64,000 bases of DNA from Halioglobus maricola (lineage in GTDB: Bacteria > Pseudomonadota > Gammaproteobacteria > Pseudomonadales > Halieaceae), in the NCBI RefSeq assembly GCF_009388985.1, contig NZ_CP036422.1, positions 2,060,501 to 2,124,500 of the forward strand, given 5' to 3'. A program made the position numbers and the translations under genes. Below are positions 9,308-18,477 of this stretch, in pieces; position 1 is the first letter of the stretch; every line of letters begins with the position of its first letter. Under the pieces are notes generated by a model. The model was not told where the DNA came from and made no database searches. It was given only the letters and a program-made list of their open reading frames with translations.

Positions 9308-11863
9308 ATGACCATTCCCGCCGCTGACGACCTGCCTATCGGTAAGGTTCTGACTGAACTCATCCTGACTCTTGCAGGGCGCAATGAGGTTGTATTGCAG
9401 GCACCGCCCGGCGCAGGTAAAACAACGATAGTCCCGTTGGCTCTGCTCAACGAGCGCTGGCTGGCTGGGCGCAAAATCCTGATGCTGGAACCACGGCGCA
9501 TGGCTGCCCGAGCCGCCGCCACACGCATGGCGCAGTTGCTCGGTGAGAAGGTCGGCCACACCGTTGGCTACCGCATCCGGCTGGATGCCTGTGTCTCTGC
9601 TGCCACCCGTATCGAAGTCATCACCGAAGGCATTCTCACCCGTCGGCTGCAAAGTGACCCAGGCCTTGAGGATGTCGGCCTTGTTATATTCGATGAATTT
9701 CACGAACGCAGTCTCGACTCAGACTTGTGCCTCGCCCTCTGTCAGCAGGGCAGGGAATTATTCAGGGAAGGTAGCGCCCTCAAGCTGTTGGTGATGTCAG
9801 CAACCCTGGATGGAGCGGCGGTGGCTGAGTTGCTCGATAACGCGCCGCTAATCACCTCAGAGGGTCGCCAGCATCCTGTGACCACCCATTTTGGTCGCAC
9901 CCTGAAATTACAGGAGCCGATCGCCCCGCTGGTTGCCAATACAGTGGTGGAAGCGTTATTGGCGGCAGAAGGCAGTGCCCTGGTGTTTCTCCCCGGGCAA
10001 CGGGAGATTCGCGCGGTAGCATTAGCCTTGGCTGAGCGGCTCCCACCCGCTGCGGGGCAGGTGGATATTTGTCCACTCTATGGCAGCCTGAAACTCGAGC
10101 AACAGCAGCGTGCCATTGAACCGGCTGCCACAGGCCGTCGCAAGGTGGTTCTGGCCACTAACGTCGCGGAAACCAGTCTCACGATCGAGGGCGTGAATAT
10201 CGTGGTCGATTCGGGCCTCGCGCGCGAAGCGAGCTTTGACCCGGTCACGGGGACAAGCCGGCTAGTGACCCGGCGAATATCAAAGGCCTCGGCAGAACAG
10301 CGCCGGGGCCGGGCAGGGCGCCTGGGGCCGGGGCACTGCTATCGACTCTGGTCGCACGAGCAGCAGGATCGCATCGTCGGTCACAGCAGTCCTGAAATAT
10401 TGCAGGCAGACCTGGCGCCTCTGGCGCTTCAACTGTTGGCCTGGGGGGCGAGTGCGCCCGGTGAATTGAACTGGCTTGATGAGCCGCCATTACCGGCGTG
10501 GGAGCAGGCCCTCGCGGTGCTGGAACAGTGTAGTGCCGTGTTTACCAATGCCCAGAGTGGCCTGCAATTAACGCCTCATGGGGTGCGCCTGGCGCAGGTG
10601 CCTCTGCACCCCCGGCTCGCGCATATGCTGCTGGTGGGTTGTGATATCAATGCGCGGGAAACAGCGTGCCTGCTGGCGGCCGTACTTTCCGAGCGTAATC
10701 CGATGGGTAGTGACGGCGCGGACATAGGTGATGTGGTTGCACTGCTGATGGGAGACCGAAAGTGTCCGCAGAAGCTGCAGGGTTGGTTTAAGCGTGTTTG
10801 GCAACTCGCGCGCCGTTACGCCCGTATTGCGACAGAAGTGCATGCCCCGCGGGGGCCCGGCATCGAAGTTCCCCCTGAAGATGTCTGTGGCATCCTGTTG
10901 GCCAGCGCCTACCCTGACCGTATCGCTCGGCGCCGCAGTGAGGGTGGCTTTCAACTGGCAAATGGGCGCAGTGCCAGAATCATCGCCTCGGATCCGCTGT
11001 CATCCGAACAGTGGCTCGCAGTTGCCGACATCGGCGGCGAGCGCGACAGCACTAGCGACAGGATTTTCAGCGCTACCCGGCTCAGCGCGAGGGCCTTCGA
11101 GGGCATTCTCTCCGATCTGGTGAGGCGCGAGGAGTTGGTTGAATGGAATCAACGTGCCGAACGTTTTACCGCTCAACGGCGGCAGATGATCGGGGCCATC
11201 GAGTTGACCTCGGAGCCGTTGCTGGAGGTGTCCGCCGAGGCGAGGACGAAAGCCTTGCTCGGTGTGGTGCGGCGCCGAGGCCTGCAAATGCTGCCCTGGG
11301 ACAGTCAGACGGAGCAGTGGCGCGCGCGCGTCCAGCTCTTGCATGACAGTTTCAGTCAGGAAGAAAATTCGCCCTGGCCGGACTTGAGCGACGCAGCACT
11401 GCTCGCACAGCTGGAAGAGTGGCTGGGGCCCTGGCTGGACCCGATTCGCAAGTTGGATGATTTCGCCAGGCTCGATCTCAAGGCGATTTTAACCGGCATG
11501 CTGGCCTGGCCGCTGCCGTTGGATCTCGAGCGGCTCGCGCCCGAGCGGCTCTCCGTACCTTCCGGGTCCTCTATTCGTATCGACTATACCCAGACCCCGC
11601 CAGTATTGGCGGTAAAACTGCAGGAAATGTTTGGCTGCGAAGATACGCCCAGTGTCGCCGGTGGCAGGGTTCCATTGATGATTCACTTGCTGTCGCCCGC
11701 CCAGCGGCCGCTGCAGATTACCCAGGATCTAGCTGGATTCTGGCGCGGCAGTTATCAGGATGTGAAAAAGGATATGAAAGGGCGCTATCCCAAGCACCCC
11801 TGGCCGGAAAATCCACTCGAAGCCCCGGCCACTCGGTACACCAAGCAGCGCAGCGGTGTTTAG
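9308..11863 (+). CDS. hrpB: ATP-dependent DEAH-type helicase HrpB
   Basis: The 851-residue product has the DEAH helicase core: Walker A APPGAGKTT at residues 32-40, DEFH at about 129-132 in place of DEAH, SAT at about 164-166, and the arginine-finger motif QRRGRAGR near 331. Downstream are the HA2-like and HrpB C-terminal domains, with the terminal GRYPKHPWPENP signature of this family. The length matches HrpB (about 820-850). The role is poorly defined in bacteria; RNA remodelling is assumed from the family. It is divergent from the HAD/PlsC gene, and its 3' end overlaps the RND transporter gene by 4 bases on the opposite strand, so the stop codons interlock. Confidence 0.93.
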   Translation: MTIPAADDLPIGKVLTELILTLAGRNEVVLQAPPGAGKTTIVPLALLNERWLAGRKILMLEPRRMAARAAATRMAQLLGEKVGHTVGYRIRLDACVSAATRIEVITEGILTRRLQSDPGLEDVGLVIFDEFHERSLDSDLCLALCQQGRELFREGSALKLLVMSATLDGAAVAELLDNAPLITSEGRQHPVTTHFGRTLKLQEPIAPLVANTVVEALLAAEGSALVFLPGQREIRAVALALAERLPPAAGQVDICPLYGSLKLEQQQRAIEPAATGRRKVVLATNVAETSLTIEGVNIVVDSGLAREASFDPVTGTSRLVTRRISKASAEQRRGRAGRLGPGHCYRLWSHEQQDRIVGHSSPEILQADLAPLALQLLAWGASAPGELNWLDEPPLPAWEQALAVLEQCSAVFTNAQSGLQLTPHGVRLAQVPLHPRLAHMLLVGCDINARETACLLAAVLSERNPMGSDGADIGDVVALLMGDRKCPQKLQGWFKRVWQLARRYARIATEVHAPRGPGIEVPPEDVCGILLASAYPDRIARRRSEGGFQLANGRSARIIASDPLSSEQWLAVADIGGERDSTSDRIFSATRLSARAFEGILSDLVRREELVEWNQRAERFTAQRRQMIGAIELTSEPLLEVSAEARTKALLGVVRRRGLQMLPWDSQTEQWRARVQLLHDSFSQEENSPWPDLSDAALLAQLEEWLGPWLDPIRKLDDFARLDLKAILTGMLAWPLPLDLERLAPERLSVPSGSSIRIDYTQTPPVLAVKLQEMFGCEDTPSVAGGRVPLMIHLLSPAQRPLQITQDLAGFWRGSYQDVKKDMKGRYPKHPWPENPLEAPATRYTKQRSGV

Positions 11864-14800
11864 TCAGCCAGCTGTTTGACCGGTGGGCTTTTACGTTCTT
11901 TACCCAGCAGCTGCAGGATGTCTTCCTGAATCATATATAAACAGGGCACCAGGAACAGGGTGATGATGGTTCCCATCAGCACACCAAAGGCCAGTGAAGC
12001 CGACATCGGTCGGAACATAAGCAATGAAATACTCTTTTCGGCCATCAATGGCGCCAGTCCGATAAAGGTAGTGACACTGGTCAGGACAATCGGGCGAAAC
12101 CGCACCGTGCCCGCGTGGGTAATCGCATAGTAAAGATCCTGCCCGGCGTCCCTTTGCTTGTTGATATAGTCGACGAGTACCAGGCTCGAATTCACCACGA
12201 CACCGGAGAGCGCGATAATTCCCAGCAGTGAGAAAAATACCAGATCTATCCCCAGTATCAGGTGGCCGATAATCGCCCCTACAACGCCGAAGGGTATAAC
12301 GCTCATGATAACCAGAGGCTGCAGATACGATTTCAATGGGATGGCGAGTAAGGCATAAATGATCAACATCGCAACTGCCGCCAACGAGATGAGCCCGCCT
12401 ATGGATTCACTGCGTGACTCTGCTTCGCCAGCAAGCCCGTAGCTGACACCGGGATAGCGTTGCAGAATCTCTGTTAATTCAGACTGCTTTAACGACTCGA
12501 GCACAGCCTCAGGCGAAGTCACATTGCGATTCACATCAGCGATAACTCTTACAACGCGCTGACCATCCGTGCGCTGGATGGTGGTGTAGCCGCGGCCGAG
12601 AGTTACCTCTGCCACTGAACTGAAGGGGACCTCAGTTCCGTCCGCGGTGCGGATACGCATGCCCTCGAGATCGCCCAGCGATTTCCGCTGTTCCTCGGGG
12701 TAGCGCACCATCACCTTAATGTCGTCTTTGCCACGCTGAATTCGCTGGGCCTCGTAGCCGTAGAACGCCTGGCGTACTTGTGAACCCAGATCTTTCATCG
12801 TCAATCCCAGGCTGCGGGCCTCAGGCTTGAGCTTGAGCTGGACTTCCTGTTTGCCTGCACGGAAGGTGTCGGTGATGTCGATCACCCCTGCGTAGGTTTC
12901 CAGTGCCGCGCGTAACTCAGCAGCGACGGAGCGTAACTGGTCGAAATCAGGGCCAAATATTTCAATATCGATGGCATCGCCCGCGCCAAAAGCGGCAGCG
13001 TCGAAAGTCTGTTCGACGGCGTCGGGAATTGCGCCGGTCAACTCTCGCCAGCGGTTGGCGTAGGAGGCTGTTGATATGCCGTGGTAGTCCGGGGGTAGGT
13101 TGAGCTCAATGCCCACTTCTGCCACGTTGCTCTGGCCACTGCCGGAGGAGCCTATTGAACCCTTGGGGAGAGCGCCGCCCAATACAGAATAGATATGGTT
13201 GATCCCGCTAGCTTCACCCTGTTCATTGTCGGCATCGAGTTCACGCCGCAGCTTCTCGGCGGAAGCCTCCAGTTGTTTGACGGCCTCTTCGGTCCGCTCT
13301 ATGGGGGTGCCCTCGGGCAGCGTAATCGATGCGTACAGCCTGGGGCCTTCTACCGGTGGGAAGAATTGCATTTCGAGGCGGCCGCTACTGAAACCCGCCA
13401 TTGTCACCGCAAGCACTACGATACCTGCGGCAGCGGTGAGATAGCGCCATTCCAATGCGATGTTCACCGCAGGTTGATAGTAGCGTTTCGCGAACACAAG
13501 CAGGCTGCCGGAAATTTTGTCTTGCAGGCGCAGCCAGCGATCGACCAGCGGGTGATCCCCTGTTTCCTTTTCAGCTTTCCGGTGGGCCAGATGAACGGGA
13601 AGAATCATCTGGGACTCTACTACGCTGAAAAACAGCGCGATGATGACCGTCGCGCCGATCGACATGGCGAAACCGCTCATATCTCCAGGCACCAGTAGAA
13701 TCGGGAGAAACGTGGTCATGGTCGTAAGAACGCCGAAAACCACAGGAATCGAGACTTCCTGGGTGCCGTCTATGGCTGCCGTATTGCGATCCTTGCCGAG
13801 TTGTTCGTGCGCATAAACCCTTTCGCCCACGACGATGGCGTCATCAACCAGAATACCCAACGCCAGAATAAAACCCATGATCGACATCGTGCTTATGGAG
13901 ATACCAAAAGCCGGGAAGGTTGCGATGGTACCTAGCATCGCTACCGGAATGCCGGCGGCGACCCACAAAGCCAGGCGAAAGCGGAGGAAAAGGGTGAGTA
14001 CCAGCAGCACGAGTAACAATCCGCTGCGGGCGTTTTTCAGCAATGTCTCCACGCGATTTTCGAGATCCTGCGATTCGTCCTGCCAGACCAGTAGTTCAAT
14101 GCCTTCGGGGACTTCCAATCGCTTTCGTTCCAGATATGCCGTTACTTGTTCCGCAATTAGCAGAATATCTTCCTCGCCAATGCGGGACACCTTTATTGCG
14201 ACGGAGGGTTCACCGTCCAGCCGTGAATAGAGGTCTGAATCTTGGAACCCATCAATGACAGTGGCGATATCGCCTACCGTCAGCAGAGTGCCGTCGGTTC
14301 TGGTCAGGACGACAATGTCTTCGAATTCCTGCGCCCGATAGGCCTGGCCAATAGTTCGCAACAATATTTCCCCGCCATCGGTTTTTAGCGAGCCGCCGGG
14401 TACGTCCAGTGAGCTGTTGCTGATAGCCTCGCCAACCTCTTTTAGCGTAAGGCCGTGTCGGCGCAAGGTCTGCTCGGATACCTCGATGGAGATTTCATAC
14501 GGCCGGGAGTAGAGCAGATCTACCTGGGACACTTCCGGTAGCGCAGCAATGTCGTCACGAATTTGCTGGCCCAGTAAGCGCAAGGTGTGCTCGTCGGCGT
14601 GGCCGGCAACGGCGATCTGCAGCACTGTAGCTGTAATGGTGACTTCTGCGCTGATCGGTTTTTCAGTTTCCGAGGGGAAGGAGTCGATCGCATCGACCTT
14701 ACTCTTGATGTCATTTGCGATTTTGTTTTTATCGACGCCATCAATGAGCTCGATCAAAACCGAGCAATAGCCTTCGGAGGCGGTGGATTTGATCGTGTCC

Positions 14801-15033
14801 ACTCCCTCGCTGCCGCGCACAGCTTCTTCAATTCTGACGCAGACGGCTGTTTCGACTTCTTCCGGTGCCGCGCCGAGATAGGGCACTTGAACCCGCACAG
14901 CGTCGACTGCCATGTTCGGGAATTCTTCCTGGTGAATCCTCGGCAGTGCGAGCAAGCCACTGACGACAAGGATCAGCATTAGCAGGTTGGCCGCAACCGG
15001 GTTGTAGACGAACCAGGCAATAATTCTGTGCAT
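11860..15033 (-). CDS. RND family efflux transporter permease subunit
   Basis: A 1057-residue inner-membrane pump of the AcrB/MexB superfamily. It starts with the first transmembrane helix (IIAWFVYNPVAANLLMLILVVSGLL), followed by a large periplasmic porter domain with PYLGAAPEEVE. The central membrane bundle contains the GILVDDAIVVGE stretch with the proton-relay acidic pair. A second periplasmic loop and membrane half then repeat the pattern (GVVVNSSLVLVDY in the second half). It would work as a trimer with the adaptor encoded 9 bases upstream; no outer-membrane factor is encoded nearby. The HAE1-type versus heavy-metal type is not certain, but the VDDAIVV motif favours drug/lipid export. 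Substrate unknown. Confidence 0.93.
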   Translation of the reverse strand: MHRIIAWFVYNPVAANLLMLILVVSGLLALPRIHQEEFPNMAVDAVRVQVPYLGAAPEEVETAVCVRIEEAVRGSEGVDTIKSTASEGYCSVLIELIDGVDKNKIANDIKSKVDAIDSFPSETEKPISAEVTITATVLQIAVAGHADEHTLRLLGQQIRDDIAALPEVSQVDLLYSRPYEISIEVSEQTLRRHGLTLKEVGEAISNSSLDVPGGSLKTDGGEILLRTIGQAYRAQEFEDIVVLTRTDGTLLTVGDIATVIDGFQDSDLYSRLDGEPSVAIKVSRIGEEDILLIAEQVTAYLERKRLEVPEGIELLVWQDESQDLENRVETLLKNARSGLLLVLLVLTLFLRFRLALWVAAGIPVAMLGTIATFPAFGISISTMSIMGFILALGILVDDAIVVGERVYAHEQLGKDRNTAAIDGTQEVSIPVVFGVLTTMTTFLPILLVPGDMSGFAMSIGATVIIALFFSVVESQMILPVHLAHRKAEKETGDHPLVDRWLRLQDKISGSLLVFAKRYYQPAVNIALEWRYLTAAAGIVVLAVTMAGFSSGRLEMQFFPPVEGPRLYASITLPEGTPIERTEEAVKQLEASAEKLRRELDADNEQGEASGINHIYSVLGGALPKGSIGSSGSGQSNVAEVGIELNLPPDYHGISTASYANRWRELTGAIPDAVEQTFDAAAFGAGDAIDIEIFGPDFDQLRSVAAELRAALETYAGVIDITDTFRAGKQEVQLKLKPEARSLGLTMKDLGSQVRQAFYGYEAQRIQRGKDDIKVMVRYPEEQRKSLGDLEGMRIRTADGTEVPFSSVAEVTLGRGYTTIQRTDGQRVVRVIADVNRNVTSPEAVLESLKQSELTEILQRYPGVSYGLAGEAESRSESIGGLISLAAVAMLIIYALLAIPLKSYLQPLVIMSVIPFGVVGAIIGHLILGIDLVFFSLLGIIALSGVVVNSSLVLVDYINKQRDAGQDLYYAITHAGTVRFRPIVLTSVTTFIGLAPLMAEKSISLLMFRPMSASLAFGVLMGTIITLFLVPCLYMIQEDILQLLGKERKSPPVKQLAD

Positions 15034-15042
15034 GGTTAGCGA

Positions 15043-16185
15043 CTACTCCTGAACCGGATCGATTTGCATGCCATCGACCACGGTCTGGATTGCAGAAATG
15101 CAGATTAGTTCGCCATCTTCCAGGCCTGAATTCACCAGCACCTCGTCATGTTCCAGGCGGAGAATGCTGATCTTGCGAAAACGCAGGCGATTCTCCTCGT
15201 CCACGACCAGTACCTGATCGTTGTCGCGCAGCGCCGAACGGGGCAGCCGCACGGCATTCTCTACCAGGGCGCCCTGTATTTCGGCGTGAACAAACAGGCC
15301 GACGGGTATCGACTCCGTGTGGCTGGTGGCGTCGAATTCCACCCTGGCGACGCCATATATCATGCGTGAGCGCTCGTCGATTTCTGCCTCGGTGCGCACC
15401 AACTCTCCTTCCCAGAGTAGTCGCGTGGTGCCGAATTCAGCCGATAGCAGAACAGGGAGGCGCGCACTCTCAGGGACAGGGCCACGATGAGCGACATCGA
15501 GCCCCAGGAACCGCAACTGGTCACCGGCGATAGGCAAGCGAACTTCTACAAAATCTGTCGCGTAGATCGTGGCAATACTGTTGCCGCGACTCACGAACTG
15601 CCCGACATCGACCTGCTCGTTGCGCACCAGCCCATCGAAAGGCGCAGTGATTTCTGTTCGCTGGAGATCTCGTGTGGCCTGATTCAGGGCCGCCTGGCTC
15701 TCGCTGAGATTGGCCTCGGCGATCCTGGCACTGCGCTGGGTGCCGTCCAGTTGGGATTGGCTGGCCAGGTTCTGGCGGTGCAGTTTTTCCATGCGTGCAA
15801 GCTCATCGCGGGTGAATTCATACTCCACCTGGGCTCGGTCACTCGCGGCCTGGGCTCGTTTCAATGCGGTGCGATAGTCGTCGCTGTTGACCCGCAGCAG
15901 CACATCGCCCTGAACAAAAGAGCCGCCACCGACGAGAGAGGGCGACATCCACTCAACGCGCCCGGAGACTTCTGGGATGAGCTCGCTCTGGCTGCGAGGT
16001 TGGACGCTGCCCTGGGAGGTGATGATCAGGTGCTCGTCTTCGGCCTGGACCGGCATGACGCGCACACTGCGCAGAGTGCGCTCCTGTGCGGCTAGTTCGC
16101 GCTCTGGGGAGCTGTTGGCTAGCAAGTAGGCGAGGGCGAGGCCCACGAGCAGGACGGCGCCAGTATAGATCGTTTTCTTGTTCAT
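15043..16185 (-). CDS. RND efflux periplasmic adaptor (membrane fusion protein)
   Basis: A 380-residue adaptor with an N-terminal membrane anchor (residues about 5-24). It then has a lipoyl-like/barrel-sandwich half (SQGSVQPRSQSELIPEVSGRV), a long alpha-helical hairpin rich in Ala, Gln and Arg (about 105-175), the second lipoyl half (ITAPFDGLVRNEQVDVGQFV) and the beta-barrel/MP domains. It would link the inner-membrane pump, whose gene follows after 9 bases, to an outer-membrane channel encoded elsewhere. The ATG is preceded by CCGGAGGA (revealed by the minus-strand bases just above 16185), a strong ribosome site. A 7-bp dyad about 50 bases upstream of the start is a candidate operator. Confidence 0.92.
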   Translation of the reverse strand: MNKKTIYTGAVLLVGLALAYLLANSSPERELAAQERTLRSVRVMPVQAEDEHLIITSQGSVQPRSQSELIPEVSGRVEWMSPSLVGGGSFVQGDVLLRVNSDDYRTALKRAQAASDRAQVEYEFTRDELARMEKLHRQNLASQSQLDGTQRSARIAEANLSESQAALNQATRDLQRTEITAPFDGLVRNEQVDVGQFVSRGNSIATIYATDFVEVRLPIAGDQLRFLGLDVAHRGPVPESARLPVLLSAEFGTTRLLWEGELVRTEAEIDERSRMIYGVARVEFDATSHTESIPVGLFVHAEIQGALVENAVRLPRSALRDNDQVLVVDEENRLRFRKISILRLEHDEVLVNSGLEDGELICISAIQTVVDGMQIDPVQE

Positions 16186-16234
16186 ACAGTCTCCGGAGGA
16201 AGCAAACGCATGATACTTAAAAACGGCGGCTATA

Positions 16235-16262
16235 TTTCTGATTATTAACGAATATTCAGAAA
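16235..16262. promoter_or_regulatory. Inverted repeat upstream of the RND efflux operon
   Basis: TTTCTGA at 16235-16241 is mirrored by TCAGAAA at 16256-16262, separated by 14 AT-rich bases. The dyad lies in the 127-base gap between the ygiQ stop and the adaptor start, on the promoter side of the efflux operon. No T-run follows on either strand, so it is not a typical terminator. An operator for a local repressor is plausible, but no regulator gene is adjacent. Confidence 0.35.
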
Positions 16263-16312
16263 ACTAAAGATGGGCGGAAGCGATGCGCCGCGTCACACAC
16301 CAGAGAGGTGCG

Positions 16313-18430
16313 CTAGCGGCGGCGACCGGGCTTGCGTTTGGGGTTCCGTGGCAGGCCGTTGTGCTGCGTGGCAAAGGATTTTCCGCCTGGTTCCACCACA
16401 GCGTGCCGCTTGCCGGGTTGGCGGGGAGGAACAAGGTGCATCTTGCCACTGCCGATCAGATCGGTGCGGCCCAACTGTTTAAGCGCCTTGCGTAACACTG
16501 GCCAGTTTTCGGGGTCGTGGTAGCGTAAAAACGCTTTGTGCAGCCGGCGTTGGTTGAGGCCGCGCACGGTGGGCATTGTGTCGCCATTGCGAGAGATTCG
16601 CTGCAGCGGATTTTTACCGCTGTAGTACATGGCAGTCGCGCTGGCCATGGGTGAGGGATAAAACGTCTGCACCTGATCTGCGCGATACTTGTTGCGTTTG
16701 AGCCACAGAGCCAGATTCATCATATCGCGGTCGGACGTCCCGGGGTGGGCCGCAATGAAATAAGGAATCAGGTACTGTTCTTTACCGGCGGCCTTCGAGT
16801 ACTTTTCGAACATTGCCTTGAAGCGGTCATAGGACCCGATGCCCGGTTTCATCATCTTGTTGAGCGGGCCTTCCTCGGTGTGCTCAGGAGCGATTTTCAG
16901 ATAACCGCCCACGTGGTGGGTAACCAGTTCTTCAACGTACTCGGGCGTTTCTACCGCGATGTCGTAGCGCAGGCCTGAAGCGATCAGTACTTTCTTCACC
17001 CCGGGCAATTCGCGCGCTTTGCGGTACAGCTCAACCAGGGGTTTTTGATTAGTATCGAGGTTTTTGCAGATGCCTGGAAATACGCAGCTCAGTTTGCGGC
17101 ACTTGGCCTCGATCTCCCGGCTCTTGCAGGCCAGGCGCCACATGTTTGCCGTAGGGCCGCCCAGATCGGAAATTACCCCGGTGAACGCGGGTGAAGTATC
17201 GCGTATGGCTTCTACCTCGCGCAGGATGGATCCCTCTGAGCGATTCTGGATGATTCGGCCCTCATGCTCGGTAATGGAGCAGAAAGTACAACCACCGAAG
17301 CATCCACGCATGATGTTCACGGAATGACGAATCATCTCGTAGGCGGGGATGCGCGCATCACCATAGCTGCTGTGGGGCAGACGGGTATAGGGTAGCTCGA
17401 ACACCCAGTCCAGTTCGTCCGTCTCCAGAGGGATAGGCGGAGAGTTCAGCCATACTTCGCGGTCGCCGTGGGCCTGGATCAGGGGCCGAGCGTTGTGCGG
17501 GTTAGTCTCTTTGTGCAGCACGCGAGAGGCGTGCGCATACAGTACCGCATCGTCCTTTACTGTTTCGTAGGAAGGAATGCGGATAACGGCGGGGCGGTCG
17601 TCGTCGACGCGATCGAGGATACGAACAACGTCTTCCCCCTGTTGTACGGCGATTTCATCAGGTTCGCATTCGGGGCCCTGAGGTGTCTCATAGGGATTGG
17701 TTTTTGGCGCAGTTGCGCCGATGGCATCGATAGAGCTGGAATCGATCACGCGCCAACCTTCCGGTACCCGTTTGCGCACAAAACCGGTGCCGCGAAGGTC
17801 GCGAATATTGTGGACGCTTTCACCGGCGGCGAGGCGATGGGCGATATCGACAATAGCGCGTTCGGCATTGCCATAAAGGAGCAGGTCGGCGCGGCTATCG
17901 AGTAAGACAGAGCGCCGCACTTTGTCGCTCCAGTAATCGTAGTGAGCTATGCGCCGCAGGCTTGCCTCGATGCTGCCGATGATAAGCGGCACATCCTTGT
18001 AGGCCTCGCGTACCCGCTGGCTGTAGACAACAACCGCGCGATCAGGGCGTTTTCCGCCTTCATTGTTTGGCGTGTAGGCATCGTCGTTACGGCGTTTGCG
18101 ATCAGCGGTATAGCGGTTGATCATCGAATCCATATTCCCGGCTGCGACGCCGAAAAACAGATTTGGTCGGCCCAGGCGCTTGAATTCTTCATCGCTGGTC
18201 CAGTCCGGTTGGGCGATGATGCCGACACGGAACCCCTGGGCTTCCAGTACGCGGCCGATCACGGCCATGCCGAAGGAGGGGTGGTCTACGTAGGCGTCGC
18301 CTGTCACCAGGATAATATCGCAGGAATCCCAGCCGAGCGCGTCCATCTCCGCCCGGGTCATGGGAAGCTCTGGGGCCGGGCCGAAACATTCGGCCCAGTA
18401 TTTACGATAGGAGTGTACGGGGTTGGGCAT
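16313..18430 (-). CDS. ygiQ: Radical SAM protein of the YgiQ family
   Basis: A 705-residue protein starting [17 protein letters not shown]. The longer open frame upstream runs into the TonB receptor gene and lacks conservation, so the ATG at 18430 is preferred. It has an N-terminal UPF0313/B12-binding-like region ([20 protein letters not shown]) and a central radical SAM core with [18 protein letters not shown], whose C-x3-C-x2-C near residues 374-381 binds the 4Fe-4S cluster. A conserved C-terminal region (QVQTFYPSP) ends in a very basic tail ([10 protein letters not shown]). The family is widespread and its reaction has not been established to my knowledge. The start lies about 47 bases downstream of the end of the TonB receptor gene, and both are on the minus strand. 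Confidence 0.93.
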   Translation of the reverse strand: MPNPVHSYRKYWAECFGPAPELPMTRAEMDALGWDSCDIILVTGDAYVDHPSFGMAVIGRVLEAQGFRVGIIAQPDWTSDEEFKRLGRPNLFFGVAAGNMDSMINRYTADRKRRNDDAYTPNNEGGKRPDRAVVVYSQRVREAYKDVPLIIGSIEASLRRIAHYDYWSDKVRRSVLLDSRADLLLYGNAERAIVDIAHRLAAGESVHNIRDLRGTGFVRKRVPEGWRVIDSSSIDAIGATAPKTNPYETPQGPECEPDEIAVQQGEDVVRILDRVDDDRPAVIRIPSYETVKDDAVLYAHASRVLHKETNPHNARPLIQAHGDREVWLNSPPIPLETDELDWVFELPYTRLPHSSYGDARIPAYEMIRHSVNIMRGCFGGCTFCSITEHEGRIIQNRSEGSILREVEAIRDTSPAFTGVISDLGGPTANMWRLACKSREIEAKCRKLSCVFPGICKNLDTNQKPLVELYRKARELPGVKKVLIASGLRYDIAVETPEYVEELVTHHVGGYLKIAPEHTEEGPLNKMMKPGIGSYDRFKAMFEKYSKAAGKEQYLIPYFIAAHPGTSDRDMMNLALWLKRNKYRADQVQTFYPSPMASATAMYYSGKNPLQRISRNGDTMPTVRGLNQRRLHKAFLRYHDPENWPVLRKALKQLGRTDLIGSGKMHLVPPRQPGKRHAVVEPGGKSFATQHNGLPRNPKRKPGRRR

Positions 18431-18477
18431 ACGCGCCACCGGGTTCAACGGGGCGCGCAGTATAGCAGAAACCGGCG

